Shown here piece after piece: positions 1-11,793 of a stretch of 64,000 nucleotides of DNA (position 1 is the first letter of the stretch; every line of letters starts with the position of its first letter). A model generated the notes under the pieces. That model was given only the letters and a program-made list of their open reading frames with translations. It did no database searches and was not told the origin of the DNA. Both the position numbers and the translations under genes were made by a program. The DNA comes from Laguncularia racemosa (lineage: Eukaryota > Streptophyta > Magnoliopsida > Myrtales > Combretaceae), in the NCBI GenBank assembly GCA_037954665.1, contig JBBMOL010000374.1, forward strand, positions 124,001 through 188,000. The letters run 5' to 3'.

Positions 1-442
1 GCTCATATTTTTACTTTATGCCTTTTATTCTAATAAATATTTGAGAATAATCTTACAGGTACAATGATAATTCTCCATGGGATGTCAATATGTCCTATAA
101 CAGTTGATGGACACAGAACATATTCAGGATGACAATCGTAGACCCGTTGCGATTGTTTTTCTATTCCGAGGCATTGGTTCATGAAGATTTATGTTATTTT
201 GTACCTTGTAATTGTTTTATGAACTATTTTTGGTTGTATTTGGTTTTGGGACACTTTTATTTCCTTGTAATTGTCATCTAGGACTAGCCACCTTAAAAGT
301 GGCAAACTTGTAATTTTGACCACTTTCTAACCCTAGGAGTAGCAAGTATAAATACTTGCTTAGAAGAGGGTTTGAGGAGGCCATATTTTGCAGAAATAAC
401 CTATAACTTTCACGTGTGGAATTAGGGTTCATCCTTAGTTCA
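1..442. other. Unassigned LTR-like flank, left half
   Basis: This AT-rich, non-coding stretch lies outside element A's left target-site duplication. It contains a TATA-like AGTATAAATACTTG on the plus strand near 350, followed by leader-like sequence. Removing element A joins it to 19833 onward, so 1-442 and 19833-20370 were one sequence before A inserted. That would fit a promoter-bearing LTR of an unrecognised element. No TG...CA ends or second copy are visible, so the assignment stays open. Confidence 0.3.
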
Positions 443-447
443 AACCT

Positions 448-834
448 TGTTGATTGAAATCGCAATCATACAAATTAAAATCCTTTTTACTCCGACTCTT
501 CCTTGCGATCAATTAGGCAAGTGCACCTATCGATTACAGTAGTATAGAGTTTAAGCACGGATATCGTTCCCTTAAGGATCTATAAGTACTAATACTAACC
601 TCAAACCGACTATCTAACCGCACAATTTCGAGGTCAATTGATTTAACCAAATTACCTAAATTAAACTAAATTATCTAATAGAAATGAAATCAATGGATAT
701 CAAACAATGAGTTAAATTATCAAATTCAATGTTCCAACGCATACCCCACTCTTACTATTCATCTAATTACTATGCAACTTCAATCCTTAGAAAACTAATT
801 AATGAGTACTGATTATCTCTGATCCGCGGGGCAT
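448..834 (-). repeat. 3' LTR of element A, first segment
   Basis: This matches the start of the intact A LTR at 18301 almost base for base. It stops at 834, where element B inserted after GGCAT, and the LTR resumes at 10639. In element orientation it is the R/U5 end of the LTR. Confidence 0.9.
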
Positions 835-2385
835 TGATCCACGTAAAAAGAGATATAAAATGAGCGTGAATAAATACCAGCAAGTGTACCGGATCAGATC
901 AAGTAATATAGTGAGAGAAGAGTGTCGAACCACAAAGATTGATTAAGTAATAGACCTTTATCAATTTCTACTATTATTTAGGCAATGATGTTTGATGAGA
1001 ATTGAATGAATTATGCTAAATGCTCAAAAAGAGGATTATGTTTAAAAAATGATAAATTGATGGTGGGAAATAGAATCCACCCTAATTCTACTAATCATAT
1101 TGCCTTCATGTTATAATAACTCATAGCTATATGGATTTTCACAAGAAATTAACAAAACCTTAATCCTTTATCAAGTGTTAAAGTAATGTTACCTCAATTT
1201 AATTTAATAGCTCCCGCTAATTCAAATCAAATGAGGATTCTAATTCACAATCATAAATTTCCCAATTATATGATTGCCTAATATCTTTAAAATAATTTCT
1301 CCTAATCCCTTAGTGAAAAATTTAATAAAAATATTCCATGAAACACTTAGGTCAATTTCTAATAAAATTCAATAACGCTGCTTCCACATGAATTATTAAA
1401 TCTTACTTAGGAATTCCTGATAAAACCTAAATTTCTCTTTTGAGTCATTTACATTTCTATGCATTGATTTCAATTACAAAATACAATTCATAGCAAGACT
1501 TCTTATATGAAAATTCCGCATATCTACATTTCCTATAACATGAATACAATGATCATTTTAGTTTGAATTATGGCTTCATCATGTTTCCCACAAGGATGAT
1601 TTAGAACATTATAGTATGAATGTAAAAACAATTGAAATAAATAGATGTAATGGAATTCATATTAAACAACAAGAATAAACTAATAAATGGCATAAAAGAA
1701 AATAAAGTAAATGAAACAATAGTTATAATCTTCAAGAACTTCAATCTTCCAAAATGACTTCTCGAATTCTTCAATTGAAAGCAAACTTTAGCAAAATAAC
1801 TTTCTTTCTTCAAACTAAAAATTGGAATAACATGAAATGTAAAGGAATTAAAGAAAATATAAAATCCTAAAGTTTCTAAGGGAATTCTAATAATTTCAAA
1901 GAAAGACAAATGATGCTAAACAAAGAATCAAAACAAAAGAATTCTAAAACAAAAGGGGATGCTTCCAAGGTTCACACAAGGGGCCTATTTATGGATCCAA
2001 ATAGGAGGGGGATAAGCTTGATTTGATGAGGAGTTGAGTCAACAAATTAATTAAGATACAATTTTGGAGAGATTTTCAAAATGGATATCCGTGGAGTAAT
2101 GAAGGCCGGCTCAACGCCGGCTTTAAGGCCGGCGGCTTTAATGCTTTTTGAGGCTGGTTTAATATAGGCCGGCTCAAGGCCGACGACCTTCCGTGCAATC
2201 CTCCGCTCGCTTCTTCAATTTTGTAAAAAACTCCTCCAATTAACTTGTAATTTACTTTTGGGTCCTCAAAACCTGAATTTTCACAATAAACACCATTAGA
2301 TATCATTTCTTTATATTTTCTTATAATATTGAAATAAATTTAATATAAGTCCAAAAGAAAATATAAATATAATGTGATCTTATCA
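835..2385 (-). repeat. 3' LTR of element B
   Basis: This 1551-bp LTR pairs with 9096-10633. Around 2101-2200 it carries a run of GGCCGGC-type motifs on the U3 side of the TATA position. The TATA block at 1985-1993 has decayed compared with the intact one in the other LTR. Confidence 0.92.
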
Positions 2386-2400
2386 ACATCCCCACACTTG
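2386..2400 (-). promoter_or_regulatory. Polypurine tract of element B
   Basis: Read on the minus strand, AAGTGTGGGGATGT directly precedes the 3' LTR start TGATAAG. This is the expected position and composition of the plus-strand DNA primer of an LTR retrotransposon. Confidence 0.75.
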
Positions 2401-2403
2401 AAC

Positions 2404-2425
2404 TTTTGCTTGTCCTCAAGCAAAA
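2404..2425 (-). other. Conserved hairpin beside the PPT of B
   Basis: A 9-bp inverted repeat, TTTTGCTTG / CAAGCAAAA, surrounds the tetraloop TCCT. The same stem and loop occur at the same place in element A (11772-11793) although the surrounding sequences differ, which argues for selection on RNA or DNA structure. Confidence 0.6.
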
Positions 2426-3668
2426 TAATTGATTTAAACAAGAGAAATCCATCATTAAACTTCTGGTGCCCATTGTTCTGATCATACTGAAATTTGTAAC
2501 TAGTATATCTAGTTAAAATTTAGTAGTTAATCTAAATACAACAGATTTTTAATCCCAGTGTTTAACAATAAAAAATAATACTTAGTCCCTAAGGGAAAAC
2601 ATTCATTTAAACTTCATTGGTTATTAGCAAGTATAATCTCCCTCAATTTTACTCCTCTAAACAAGATAACAAGAAGTGAAAGCATATAGTATCCATTTTT
2701 ACCTAGAATTTCTCCCTTTTTTATTTTTTTATTTGCCTTAATTGACAGCGGAGTGAGACTTCACTCTTCTGAGGGACCAAAGCTCGCCCATGTCAACCTG
2801 GCTTTCATTAAGGTACTAAATTTTTGCCTTTCCGCCCTTCTCGTTATTGTGAGTTCATTGAGTCGGCACATCCTGGGCTCATCGCCTAAGTGACCAGGTT
2901 TTAAAGGGACCCCTACGAACTCTTCCTCACACTAACATTTAAGATTGGATACTCGTAACTCACTTTCCTGAGTTATTGGAGTAAAGGCTCTTTTTTTTTT
3001 TTTTAAGGGATACTAAGTAAAATATTTCCTTTACCTCTTTCACTAGGTGTTAAGGTATTCTCAAAGAAATTTCAAGAGAGATTTATCCCAACCAATTTTT
3101 CCTTGAAGTAAACTTGCTTGTTTTTTTCAACTTAAGGACTCAATCTCAAGTTCAAAGGCTAAACATAGGGTAAACCCCGTTCTCTAGAGATTTTACTATT
3201 AAATTTTAACTATGTAAACTAGTCACAACAGTTGGCGAGTAGGGCACCAATCTAAGTCAATTTCAGGATTTCATTGATGATAAACACTTAAGGACATAAA
3301 TAAAGCATGGGATTTGTAAGCTCATGATGTGTGCAATCATTATAGTTCTACATTTATAACCCCTTCCCCATACTTAAATTGGACAATGTCCTCATTGTTC
3401 CTAATATAGCACAAAATTAAGGAAAAGGATATCAATGCAAAAATTGAAATACTGGTACTTCCCTAGTGTAAAATTGTTCATCAGGAAGAAAATTCCTCCC
3501 AAAATGTCTGTCATCCTTGGAGTGTCTTGAATGCACCGGCGGCTCTTATCCAGCCTTGAATTTTTTTTTTTTTGGAACGAAATTAAAACACTAATGTATA
3601 TACTTATTGAGCATGGGCTGCCTCCCATGAAGCGCTTAGTTTATAGTTGCTAGCCCGACTTTTCCAAT
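2426..3668 (-). other. Non-coding 3' internal region of element B
   Basis: This stretch between the integrase stop and the PPT has no coding signal. It holds a second PPT-like block at about 3359-3400 and a conserved short hairpin motif at 3611-3638, just past the pol stop. Athila elements often carry an env-like ORF here; none is present. Confidence 0.6.
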
Positions 3669-6600
3669 TCAAGTTCTCGAATCTCCTAAATCCACAATTG
3701 TGGCATTTCTATCAACATATTCCCCTTCATAGTAATGTTTGAGAAGATAACCGTTTACCTTGAAAGTACGGTTGTCTTCTGCCTTCAACTCAATTGCACC
3801 ATAAGGAAACACATTAACAATTTCAAATGGTCCAGACCATCGTGATTTCAACTTACCTGGGAATAGCTTCAATCGAGAGTTGTACAATAAGACTCTTTGA
3901 CCGGGCAAGAACTCTCGCTGTAAGATGTTCTTATCATGCCATCGCTTTGCTCTCTCCTTGTAAATTCTCGCATTTTCATATGCTTCCTCTCTCATCTCGG
4001 CCATTTGATTCAATTGGAGCAACCTCTTTTCACTTGCAGCTTGCAACTCAAAGTTAAGGTATTTTATGGCCCAGTATGCCTTGTGCTCAAGCTCTACGGG
4101 TAGGTGACATGATTTACCATAAACAATCTTGTAGGGGGACATTCCAATAGGTGTTTTAAAAGCTGTTCTATAAGCCCACAATGCATCATCAAGTTTTAAA
4201 GACCAATCCTTTCGAGATGCATTGACAGTTTTCTCTAAGATTCGCTTAATTTCCCTATTGGATACCTCAACCTGTCCACACGTTTGTGGATGATAAGGGG
4301 TGGCAATTTTGTGAGTAACTCCATATTTTAATAATAATTTCTCAAATTGCCTGTTACAAAAATGTGTTCCCCCATCACTTATTATAGCTCTAGGTACCCT
4401 AAATCTTGAAAATATATACTTTTTCAAAAATTTAATGACAACCCTGCTGTCATTAGTTTGTAGAGCAACTGCCTCTACCCATTTCGAAACGTAATCAATA
4501 GCTAAAAGAATATATTTTTTTGAAAATGATGAGGGAAAAGGACCCATAAAGTCGATTCCCCAAATGTCAAAAAGTTCAATTACAAGTATATTATTTTGTG
4601 GTAATTCATGTCTTCTTGAAATATTGCCAGTCCTTTGGCATTGAGCACAAGTCATAATGATGTTCCTGCAATCATGAAACAAACTGGGCCAATAAAATCC
4701 GCAAGATAAAATTTTTGCTGCCGTTTTTTCCATACCAAAGTGACCTCCTACCTCTCTAGAATGACAATGCTGTATAATGCTAAGCTGTTCACTTTCAGGT
4801 ACGCATCGTCTAATTATTTGGTCAGCACAATTTTTAAAGAGATATGGTTCATCCCAAAAATAAAACTTCACATCATGTAAAAATTTCTTTTTCTGTTGGT
4901 AGGATAAACCATATGGAGTGATTTTGCTAACCAAATAATTAACGATATCAGCATACCAAGGTAATCCTTGAACTTCAACTACATGCAATTGTTCATCAGG
5001 GAACTTTTCATTAATAGGTGAAAAAAAATTAGATTCTAGACGGGATAAATGATCAGCCACCACATTTTCAGTTCCCTTCTTATCTTTAATTTCCAGGTTA
5101 AATTCTTGCAGTAGTAGAATCCATCGAATTAACCTAGGTTTAGCATCAGCTTTAGCAAATAAATACTTAAGGGCAGCATGGTCAGTATATACTATGATTT
5201 TAGAACCTATTAGGTAAGGCCGGAATTTATCGCATGCAAATATAACTGCTAAAAGTTCTTTTTCAGTTGTGGCATAATTCCTTTGGGCCTCATTTAAGGT
5301 TCTACTTGCATAGTATATTACATGAAATGACTTATCTTTTCTTTGCCCAAGTATCGCTCCAACAGCATAGTCGCTGGCATCGCACATCAACTCGAAGGGA
5401 AGATCCCAATTAGGTGCAACAATCACTGGTGCAGTAGTGAGCTTCTCCTTCAATAGATTAAATGCCTGCAAACAATTATCATAAAAAATAAAGGCAGAAT
5501 CTTTTTCTAGTAAATTACAAAGAGGTCTTGAGATTTTAGAGAAGTCCCTGATAAATCTCCTATAGAAGCCAGCATGTCCCAAGAAGCTTCTGATTCCTTT
5601 CACTGTAGTAGGTGGTGGTAGCTTCTCTATCACCTTTACTTTTGCCCTGTCAACCTCAATTCCCTGCTTAGATACTTTGTGCCCTAAGACTATTCCCTCT
5701 CTTACCATGAAATGGCATTTTTCCCAATTAAGAAGTAGATTAGTTTCCTTGCATCTCTTAAGCACACATCCTAAATTTGTTAGACATGTTTCAAATGACT
5801 TCCCAAAAACAAAAAAATCATCCATGAATATTTCAATGAAATTTTCTATCATGTCAGAAAATATGGACATCATGCATCTTTGAAATGTAGCAGGTGCATT
5901 ACAAAGACCAAAGGGCATTCTCCTAAAAGCAAATGTGCCATAGGGACAAGTAAAGGTGGTTTTCTCCTGGTCCTCGGGTGCTATATGGATTTGATTGTAA
6001 CCAGAATAACCATCTAAAAAGCAGTAATAATCATGCCCTGCAAGTTTTTCTAACATCTGATCTATAAAAGGGAGGGGGAAATGATCTTTGCGGGTAGCAT
6101 CATTCAGTTTTCTATAGTCTATACAGACTCTCCAACCAGTTACAGTGCGAGTGGGAATTAATTCATTAGCCTCATTTTGTACTACAGTCATACCACCTTT
6201 TTTTGGTATAACTTGGACAGGACTAACCCATTTACTATCAGAAATTGGAAAAATAATGCCTGCATCTAACAATTTAAGCACTTCTTTTTTTACAACTTCC
6301 TTAAGAGTTAGGTTAAGTCTTCTTTGTGGTTGTACTGTAGGTTTACACTCAGCTTCAAGAAATATCCTATGAGTACAAATTGAAGGGCTAATTCCCTTAA
6401 TATCAGCAATGGTCCACCCGATAGCTTCCTTATGTTCTCTTAGAACATCCAAAAGTTGTTGCTCTTGATCACCTGTCAAAGAAGAAGAAATGATTATTGG
6501 CAAAGTATCATTTGTTCCAAGATAAGCATACTTTAAATGACCAGGCAAAGGTTTAAGTTCAAGCACCGGGGGTTGTGTCAATGACGGCATCGGTTTCTTC

Positions 6601-7883
6601 TCAGTGGTGCCCAACTCCTCATAGTGTCGAGTCTTGAATTCATAAACTTGTTCAGTATGTTCTTCTTGGGGTTCATCCTCATCATCACTCCAATTATCTA
6701 AATCCCTAAGGACTGACTCCATCGTGTCCACACCTACATTCTCTTCCATGAACTCAAAGGAAAGCTCATCAACACTATCAATAGTGTAACAGGATTTACA
6801 GTCATCAAATTTCTTTGTAGCCTCATACACATTAAACGTGACTTGTCCATCCATAACTCTCAAAGTAAGTTTACCTTGTTCCACATCAATCAATGCCTTA
6901 CCTGTTGCTAGGAATGGTCTTCCTAAGATCATGGGTACCTCTCTATCTTCTTCCATTTCCAAGACTATAAAGTCAACTGGAAAGATGAATTTGTCCACTT
7001 TTACTAGGACATTCTCCACTATACCCTTTGGGTACTTGACACTTCTATCCGCAAGTTGTAAGGTGACGTGTGTCTCCTTACATTCTCCAAGTCCTAGTTT
7101 TCTTAAAATGGACAGAGGCATTAAATTTATACTTGCACCAGAATCTATAAGTACTTTATCAAAATGAAAATTACCAATAGTGCAAGGAACAGTAAAACTT
7201 CCCTGATCTCTTTGTTTTCTTGGCAAATTGGATAAATTCTTTTGTAAGATCATAGAACATTCCCCTGTAAGCATCACTGGTTCATTCCCTTCAATCTTCC
7301 TTTTCTTTGTGAGTAAATCCTTCATGAACCTAGCATATGATGGCATCTGCTGAAGTGTCTCTGCAAAAGGAATGTTAATTTGCAATTTTTTAAAGACTTC
7401 TAAAAATTTAGCAAATTGTGAATCTAATTGCTGTTGCTTCAACCTTCCTGGGAAAGGAATAGGAGAAACATATGCTTGCGCTTTTGGTAAATTTTGCTTT
7501 GGTTCCTCTTCCTTTTGTTTCCCTTTATCTTTCTCTAGGTTAACCTCCTCTTCCTCAAGTTTCTTATCAACCAATTCCTTACCACTTCTTAGCATAATAG
7601 CATTTACACCCTTAGGATTCTGCTCAGTATTACTAGGTAAAGACCCAGATGGTCTATTACTCAACTGTTGAGACATTTGACTAAGCTGATTTTCAAGATT
7701 CCTAATGGTGGCTTGTTGATTTTGCAACATTGTGTCAGTCTTCTGCATATAACTTATCATGAGTTCTTCCATTTTAGACTGACCTTGCTGAGAAGAGGTA
7801 TTATGATTAGGATTGTTGATGGGGAGTATTATGATTAGGACCTTGCTTTTGAAATCCAGGGGGTTTAAGTGCATTGTTATCAT
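3669..7883 (-). CDS. Athila-type Pol polyprotein (PR-RT-RNaseH-IN) of B
   Basis: This single open frame of 1404 codons starts inside the gag C-terminal region, so the listed start is only the first ATG of the open frame. In order it shows a lysine/glutamate-rich gag tail and an aspartic protease with DSGAS at about 7133-7145. The reverse transcriptase follows, with conserved CIDYRKLN, MPFGL and the catalytic FMDD at about 5817-5828. RNase H has CDAS, EKELLA and YTDHAALK, and the integrase has an H-H-C-C zinc module, then D, D and E catalytic segments (GIDFMGP, ISDGG, GQVEVSNRE). The domain order and length are normal for Athila. The replication machinery acts in the virus-like particle and nucleus. 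It lies one frame away from gag (7807-8851), implying a frameshift. It is the only intact-looking enzyme set in the window. Confidence 0.93.
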   Translation of the reverse strand: MITMHLNPLDFKSKVLIIILPINNPNHNTSSQQGQSKMEELMISYMQKTDTMLQNQQATIRNLENQLSQMSQQLSNRPSGSLPSNTEQNPKGVNAIMLRSGKELVDKKLEEEEVNLEKDKGKQKEEEPKQNLPKAQAYVSPIPFPGRLKQQQLDSQFAKFLEVFKKLQINIPFAETLQQMPSYARFMKDLLTKKRKIEGNEPVMLTGECSMILQKNLSNLPRKQRDQGSFTVPCTIGNFHFDKVLIDSGASINLMPLSILRKLGLGECKETHVTLQLADRSVKYPKGIVENVLVKVDKFIFPVDFIVLEMEEDREVPMILGRPFLATGKALIDVEQGKLTLRVMDGQVTFNVYEATKKFDDCKSCYTIDSVDELSFEFMEENVGVDTMESVLRDLDNWSDDEDEPQEEHTEQVYEFKTRHYEELGTTEKKPMPSLTQPPVLELKPLPGHLKYAYLGTNDTLPIIISSSLTGDQEQQLLDVLREHKEAIGWTIADIKGISPSICTHRIFLEAECKPTVQPQRRLNLTLKEVVKKEVLKLLDAGIIFPISDSKWVSPVQVIPKKGGMTVVQNEANELIPTRTVTGWRVCIDYRKLNDATRKDHFPLPFIDQMLEKLAGHDYYCFLDGYSGYNQIHIAPEDQEKTTFTCPYGTFAFRRMPFGLCNAPATFQRCMMSIFSDMIENFIEIFMDDFFVFGKSFETCLTNLGCVLKRCKETNLLLNWEKCHFMVREGIVLGHKVSKQGIEVDRAKVKVIEKLPPPTTVKGIRSFLGHAGFYRRFIRDFSKISRPLCNLLEKDSAFIFYDNCLQAFNLLKEKLTTAPVIVAPNWDLPFELMCDASDYAVGAILGQRKDKSFHVIYYASRTLNEAQRNYATTEKELLAVIFACDKFRPYLIGSKIIVYTDHAALKYLFAKADAKPRLIRWILLLQEFNLEIKDKKGTENVVADHLSRLESNFFSPINEKFPDEQLHVVEVQGLPWYADIVNYLVSKITPYGLSYQQKKKFLHDVKFYFWDEPYLFKNCADQIIRRCVPESEQLSIIQHCHSREVGGHFGMEKTAAKILSCGFYWPSLFHDCRNIIMTCAQCQRTGNISRRHELPQNNILVIELFDIWGIDFMGPFPSSFSKKYILLAIDYVSKWVEAVALQTNDSRVVIKFLKKYIFSRFRVPRAIISDGGTHFCNRQFEKLLLKYGVTHKIATPYHPQTCGQVEVSNREIKRILEKTVNASRKDWSLKLDDALWAYRTAFKTPIGMSPYKIVYGKSCHLPVELEHKAYWAIKYLNFELQAASEKRLLQLNQMAEMREEAYENARIYKERAKRWHDKNILQREFLPGQRVLLYNSRLKLFPGKLKSRWSGPFEIVNVFPYGAIELKAEDNRTFKVNGYLLKHYYEGEYVDRNATIVDLGDSRT

Positions 7884-8851
7884 TTCTCCATGAGAAATTT
7901 GGATGATTACGCCACCCTGGATTGTAGGTGTTTAAATAAGGTCCTTGATTTCCTCTTTGGAAATTGTTGACAAAATTTACTTGCTCTCCATGGGATGAGG
8001 AGGAAAAGTTTCCAGATGGGCACTCAAGAGTTGAGTGTGGTCTTAAGCATAACTCACAACAAGAAATTTGATTAACATTAAAAGATGGTGTAGAGGTGAG
8101 TTTACTTACCCGAGTGGTAAGAGCAGAAATCTGAGCTGTTAAGGTGTCCATGTCATTGACAGATGCTACTCTAGACTTACCTCTTTCATGTTGCCAATTA
8201 TGTGCACTAGAGGCCATTTCATCTATCAAAGCACTAGCCTCTTCATATGTCTTACTCATTAGTGCACCACCAGAAGCAGCATCTACTAGAGATCTCAATG
8301 TATCATCTAAACTGAGATAGAATATCTCAATAAGGAGATTATCTGGTAATCCATGATGGGGGCATTTTCTAATTGCCTCCTTGAATCTTTCCCATGCTTC
8401 ATACAGTGATTCACCACTAAACTTAGTGAAGTTTGTGATGTCATTTCTTAACCTAGCAGTTCTAACAGGTGGAAAAAATCTCCTTAAAAATTTAGATGAG
8501 AGATCAACCAAGTGGTTACAGAGTCTTGTAGCAATGAATTGTACCAAGCCCTAGCTTTTTCTCTAAGAGAAAATGGAAAAAGTTGTAGCCTAATTACTCA
8601 TCAGATACATTATTCATTTTCACTGTATTACAATATTGAAGAAATACTGCAATTATGCTCATCAGGACTCTCATTTGGATATCCTCCAAATTGATTTGAT
8701 TGAACCATTTGAACGAGTGTGCTGGTTTTAATTCAAAATTGTTAGCCTGAATTGTTGGTCTTCTTATTGCAGGACCTGAAACAACAGGTATCATGTATTC
8801 TCGAAGTGCTCTACCAACACCCTGAATCCGATTGTTGTTCTCATCTGCCAT
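7807..8851 (-). pseudogene. Frameshifted gag of element B
   Basis: The frame starts at ATG 8851 (MADENNNRIQG) and runs to the VSDE motif near 8596. There a one-base indel produces a stop, and the matching gag sequence continues in another frame. A second open piece runs 8547-7807. It includes the capsid-like block with RLRNDI and WERFKEAI, and a nucleocapsid zinc knuckle of the short Athila form, C-x2-C-x3-H-x4-C, near 8023-8062. A conserved NTYNPGWRNHPNFSW block follows. A further frame change near 7830 separates gag from pol. Gag would form the virus-like particle. These breaks probably inactivate this copy unless they are sequencing errors, as they lie close to a region of doubtful consensus quality. 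Confidence 0.85.
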
Positions 8852-9070
8852 GTTCTCTTCTTCCTTTCTTTCTCTGCTCTCTTCTAAGTTGTCGCAAGGT
8901 GCGTTCTATCTCAAGATTAATTGGTAGAAGTTCAGCACTTCTACTCTTGCGCATAAAAAGAACCTCAAAGAGAACAGGAAACGATCACACAATGAAAAAA
9001 ATAAAATTAAATAACAAAATAATTGCGCCTAAATTAACAATAGAATTGAAGATGGTACTATATTAATCAA
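8852..9070 (-). other. 5' leader of element B
   Basis: This short untranslated leader lies between PBS and gag ATG on the minus strand. It contains no recognisable gene. Confidence 0.55.
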
Positions 9071-9089
9071 TCCCTGGCAACGGCGCCCA
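9071..9089 (-). promoter_or_regulatory. Primer-binding site of B (tRNA-Asp type)
   Basis: The plus strand reads TCCCTGGCAACGGCGCCCA, a slightly altered match to the tRNA-Asp 3' end seen perfectly in element A. It lies six bases from the 5' LTR, the normal position for priming minus-strand DNA synthesis. Confidence 0.8.
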
Positions 9090-9095
9090 AAAACT

Positions 9096-10633
9096 TGATC
9101 CACGCAAAAAGAGATATAAAATGAGCGTGAATAAAATACCGGCAAGTGTACCGGATCAGATCAAGTAATATAGTGAGAGAAGAATGTCGAACCACAAAGA
9201 TTGATTAAGTAATAGACCTTTATCAATTTCTACTATTATTTAGGCAATGATGTTTGATGAGAATTGAATGAATTATGCTAAATGCTCAAAAAGAGGATTA
9301 TGTTTATAAAAAATGATAAATTGATGGTGGGAAATAGAATCCACCCTAATTCTACTAATCATATTGCCTTCATGTTATAATAACTCATAGCTTATGGATT
9401 TTCACAAGAAATTAACAAAACCTTAATCCTTTATCAAGTGTTAAAGTAATGTTACCTCAATTTAATTTAATAGCTCCCTCTAATTCAATCAAATGAGGAT
9501 TCTTAATTTACAATCATAAATTCCTAATTATATGATTGCCTAATATCTTTTAAAATAATTTCTCCTAATCCCTTAGTGAAAAATTTAATAAAAATATTGC
9601 ATGAAACACTTAGGTCAATTTCTAATAAAATTCAATAACGCTGCTTCCACATGAATTATTAAATCTTACTTAGGAATTCCTGATAAAACCTAAATTTCTC
9701 TTTCAAGTCATTTACATTTCTATGCATTGATTTCAATTACAAAATACAATTCATAGCAGGACTTCTTATGTGAAAATTCCGCATATCTACCTTTCCTATA
9801 ACATGAATACAATGATCATTTTAGCTTGAATTATGGCTTCATCATGTTTCCCACAAGGATGATTTAGAACATTATAGTATGAATGTAAAAACAATTGAAA
9901 TAAATAGATGTAATGGAATTCATATTGAACAACAAGAATAAACTAATAAATGGCATAAAAGAAAATAAAGTAAATGAAATAATAGCTATAATCTTCAAGA
10001 ACTTCAATCTTCCAAAATGATTTCTCGAATTCTTCAATTGAAAGCAAACTTCAGCAAAATAACTTTCTTTCTTCAAACTAAAAATTGGAATAACATGAAA
10101 TGTAAAGGAATTAAAGAAAATATAAAATCCTAAAGTTTCTAAGGGAATTCTAATAATTTCAAAGAAAGACAATGATGCTAAACAAAGAATCAAAACAAAA
10201 GAATTCTAAAACAAAAGGGGAGCTTCCAAGGTTCACACAAGGGGCCTATTTATAGATCCAAAGAGGAGGGGATAAGCTTGATCTGATGAGGAGTTGAGTT
10301 AGCAAATTAATTAAGATACAATTTTGGAGAGATTTTCGAATGGATATCCGGGGGGAGTAATGAAGGCCGGCTCAAGGCCGGCTTTAAGGCCGGTGGCTTT
10401 AAATGCTTTTTGAGGCCGGTTTAATATAGGCGGCTCAAGGCGGTTAAGGCGGCGGTTCCGTGCAATCCTCCGCTCACTTCTTCAATTTGTAAAAAACTCC
10501 TCCAATTAACTTGTAATTTACTTTTGGGTCCTCAAAACCTGAATTTTCACAATAAACACCATTAAATATCATTTCTTTATATTTTCTTATAATATTGAAA
10601 TAAATTTAATATAAGTATAATGTGATCTTATCA
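9096..10633 (-). repeat. 5' LTR of element B
   Basis: This 1538-bp copy pairs with 835-2385. It holds the intact TATA box and a GGCCGGC-type run at about 10361-10455. In part of that run several motifs are one C shorter than in the partner LTR. Confidence 0.92.
10246..10254 (-). promoter_or_regulatory. TATA box of element B 5' LTR
   Basis: TATAAATAG on the minus strand in the 5' LTR is the presumed RNA polymerase II core promoter for B. The corresponding site in the 3' LTR (1985-1993) has lost the perfect match. Confidence 0.7.
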
Positions 10634-10638
10634 GGCAT

Positions 10639-11752
10639 CTAACACTAAGTTAATGTTTCTTCCAAAAATCCTAACTCCTAATTCTAACCGTATTAACAAA
10701 GATCCCTTTTTTATTAACAACAATCAGAATTGCATGATTATACACAACCCTCAATTAGATTAAATCATTTTTATCCAATCTAATACGGAAAAATTATGTT
10801 TCTATCCCTAGATTGCATACAAGCCTTTTCATCCGATGTATGATCTATCAAATAAGAGATTTCCCAATCAACTTATCAGAAATCAATGTAATCTAATGCT
10901 GGCCAAACATCAAATCAACAATATATAATAAACAACATGGATGAAATCAGAGATGTCAATCGCCCATTAATTTTCCCAATAAACCCAATGTTACATACTA
11001 ATCAGACTTTCGTAAGATTCGGGTACGAAATAATTAGTACACATGGTTCTCAAGGAATAACACAACGAAATAATCAAATCCATGTGTGAAACACTTCTAG
11101 AATTAAAGCTCGAAAAATTCCTTTGACTGTTGTTGTTCTCCAAAATTCCAGGATGTGTTTTCTGCCTTCTCTCCTTTCTCTCTTTTAAAAGATGATATTT
11201 ATACCTAGGGTAGCTTCCTCTGTCGTGTAGAAGATATCCTTCAAATATGGACGAAAGATTTAAAGATATATTTCCTTCGATAGACATAAGTATACTCAGG
11301 GCGTGTAGATAAACCGTATATCTTCTGAGTCAGTGAACTCTGGGCGTGTATATCCCACCGCCGTTTGCAATAGACGTGTATATCTCTGTCTTCTTTGTTC
11401 TTCGTACACGGTTGATTACAGGGTGTGTTTCCAACGTGTACTGGTCTATCCTGAAAACTCTTCTTCCACGCTGATACACGGTCGGATACAGGGCGTGTAT
11501 CCGAATTGTAGTCTCCTGATTCCTTCACACGACCGTTTGTAAAAGTGGACTTCCTTTAACTTCAAAGCATTCTCTTTTTACTTGCTTTTATCTCCAATTC
11601 GTTTTTGAATTTAAATACTTTTCATCGAATCATCCTTTTCACACCTGAACATGAAATATAAATCCAATAAGCTCATAATTTTATTTTCACGCGCAATTTA
11701 TCTCAAAAATTGACTTAATCATCTCCAATATAAGAGTTAAATAGATTTATCA
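10639..11752 (-). repeat. 3' LTR of element A, second segment
   Basis: This continues the A LTR after B's second GGCAT duplicate and matches 18681-19827. Many CACGG-type motifs are shortened by one or a few bases relative to that copy, and the A TATA block is altered. It ends TTTATCA at 11752. Confidence 0.9.
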
Positions 11753-11793
11753 AATTTCCCCACACTTAAGCATTTGCTTGTCCTCAAGCAAAT
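11753..11793 (-). promoter_or_regulatory. PPT and adjacent hairpin of element A
   Basis: On the minus strand AAGTGTGGGGAAATT abuts the LTR start TGATAAA and is the polypurine tract. Just upstream in element orientation, 11772-11793 forms a 9-bp stem ATTTGCTTG / CAAGCAAAT with loop TCCT, matching element B's hairpin. Confidence 0.7.

Larger units (their letters stand above)
835..10633 (-). mobile_element. Athila-like LTR retrotransposon B, nested in A
   Basis: Termini are TGATCCACG...ATCTTATCA, with TSD GGCAT at 830-834 and 10634-10638. The two LTRs (835-2385 and 9096-10633) are near-identical by eye, which suggests a recent insertion. On the minus strand it runs 5' LTR, a tRNA-Asp-type PBS, frameshifted gag, one long protease-RT-RNaseH-integrase frame, about 1.3 kb non-coding, PPT and 3' LTR. 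No env-like third ORF was found. It lies inside A's 3' LTR and is therefore younger than A. Gag frameshifts make this copy unlikely to be autonomous. Confidence 0.93.

Noticed and set aside
2426..3668. Envelope-like ORF expected in Athila elements
   Set aside because: Searched between integrase and PPT of B; only short frames without membrane segments or signal sequence.
6838..7671. Plus-strand frames across the B gag-pol region
   Set aside because: They are antisense to the well-supported minus-strand protease and gag domains and show no domains of their own.
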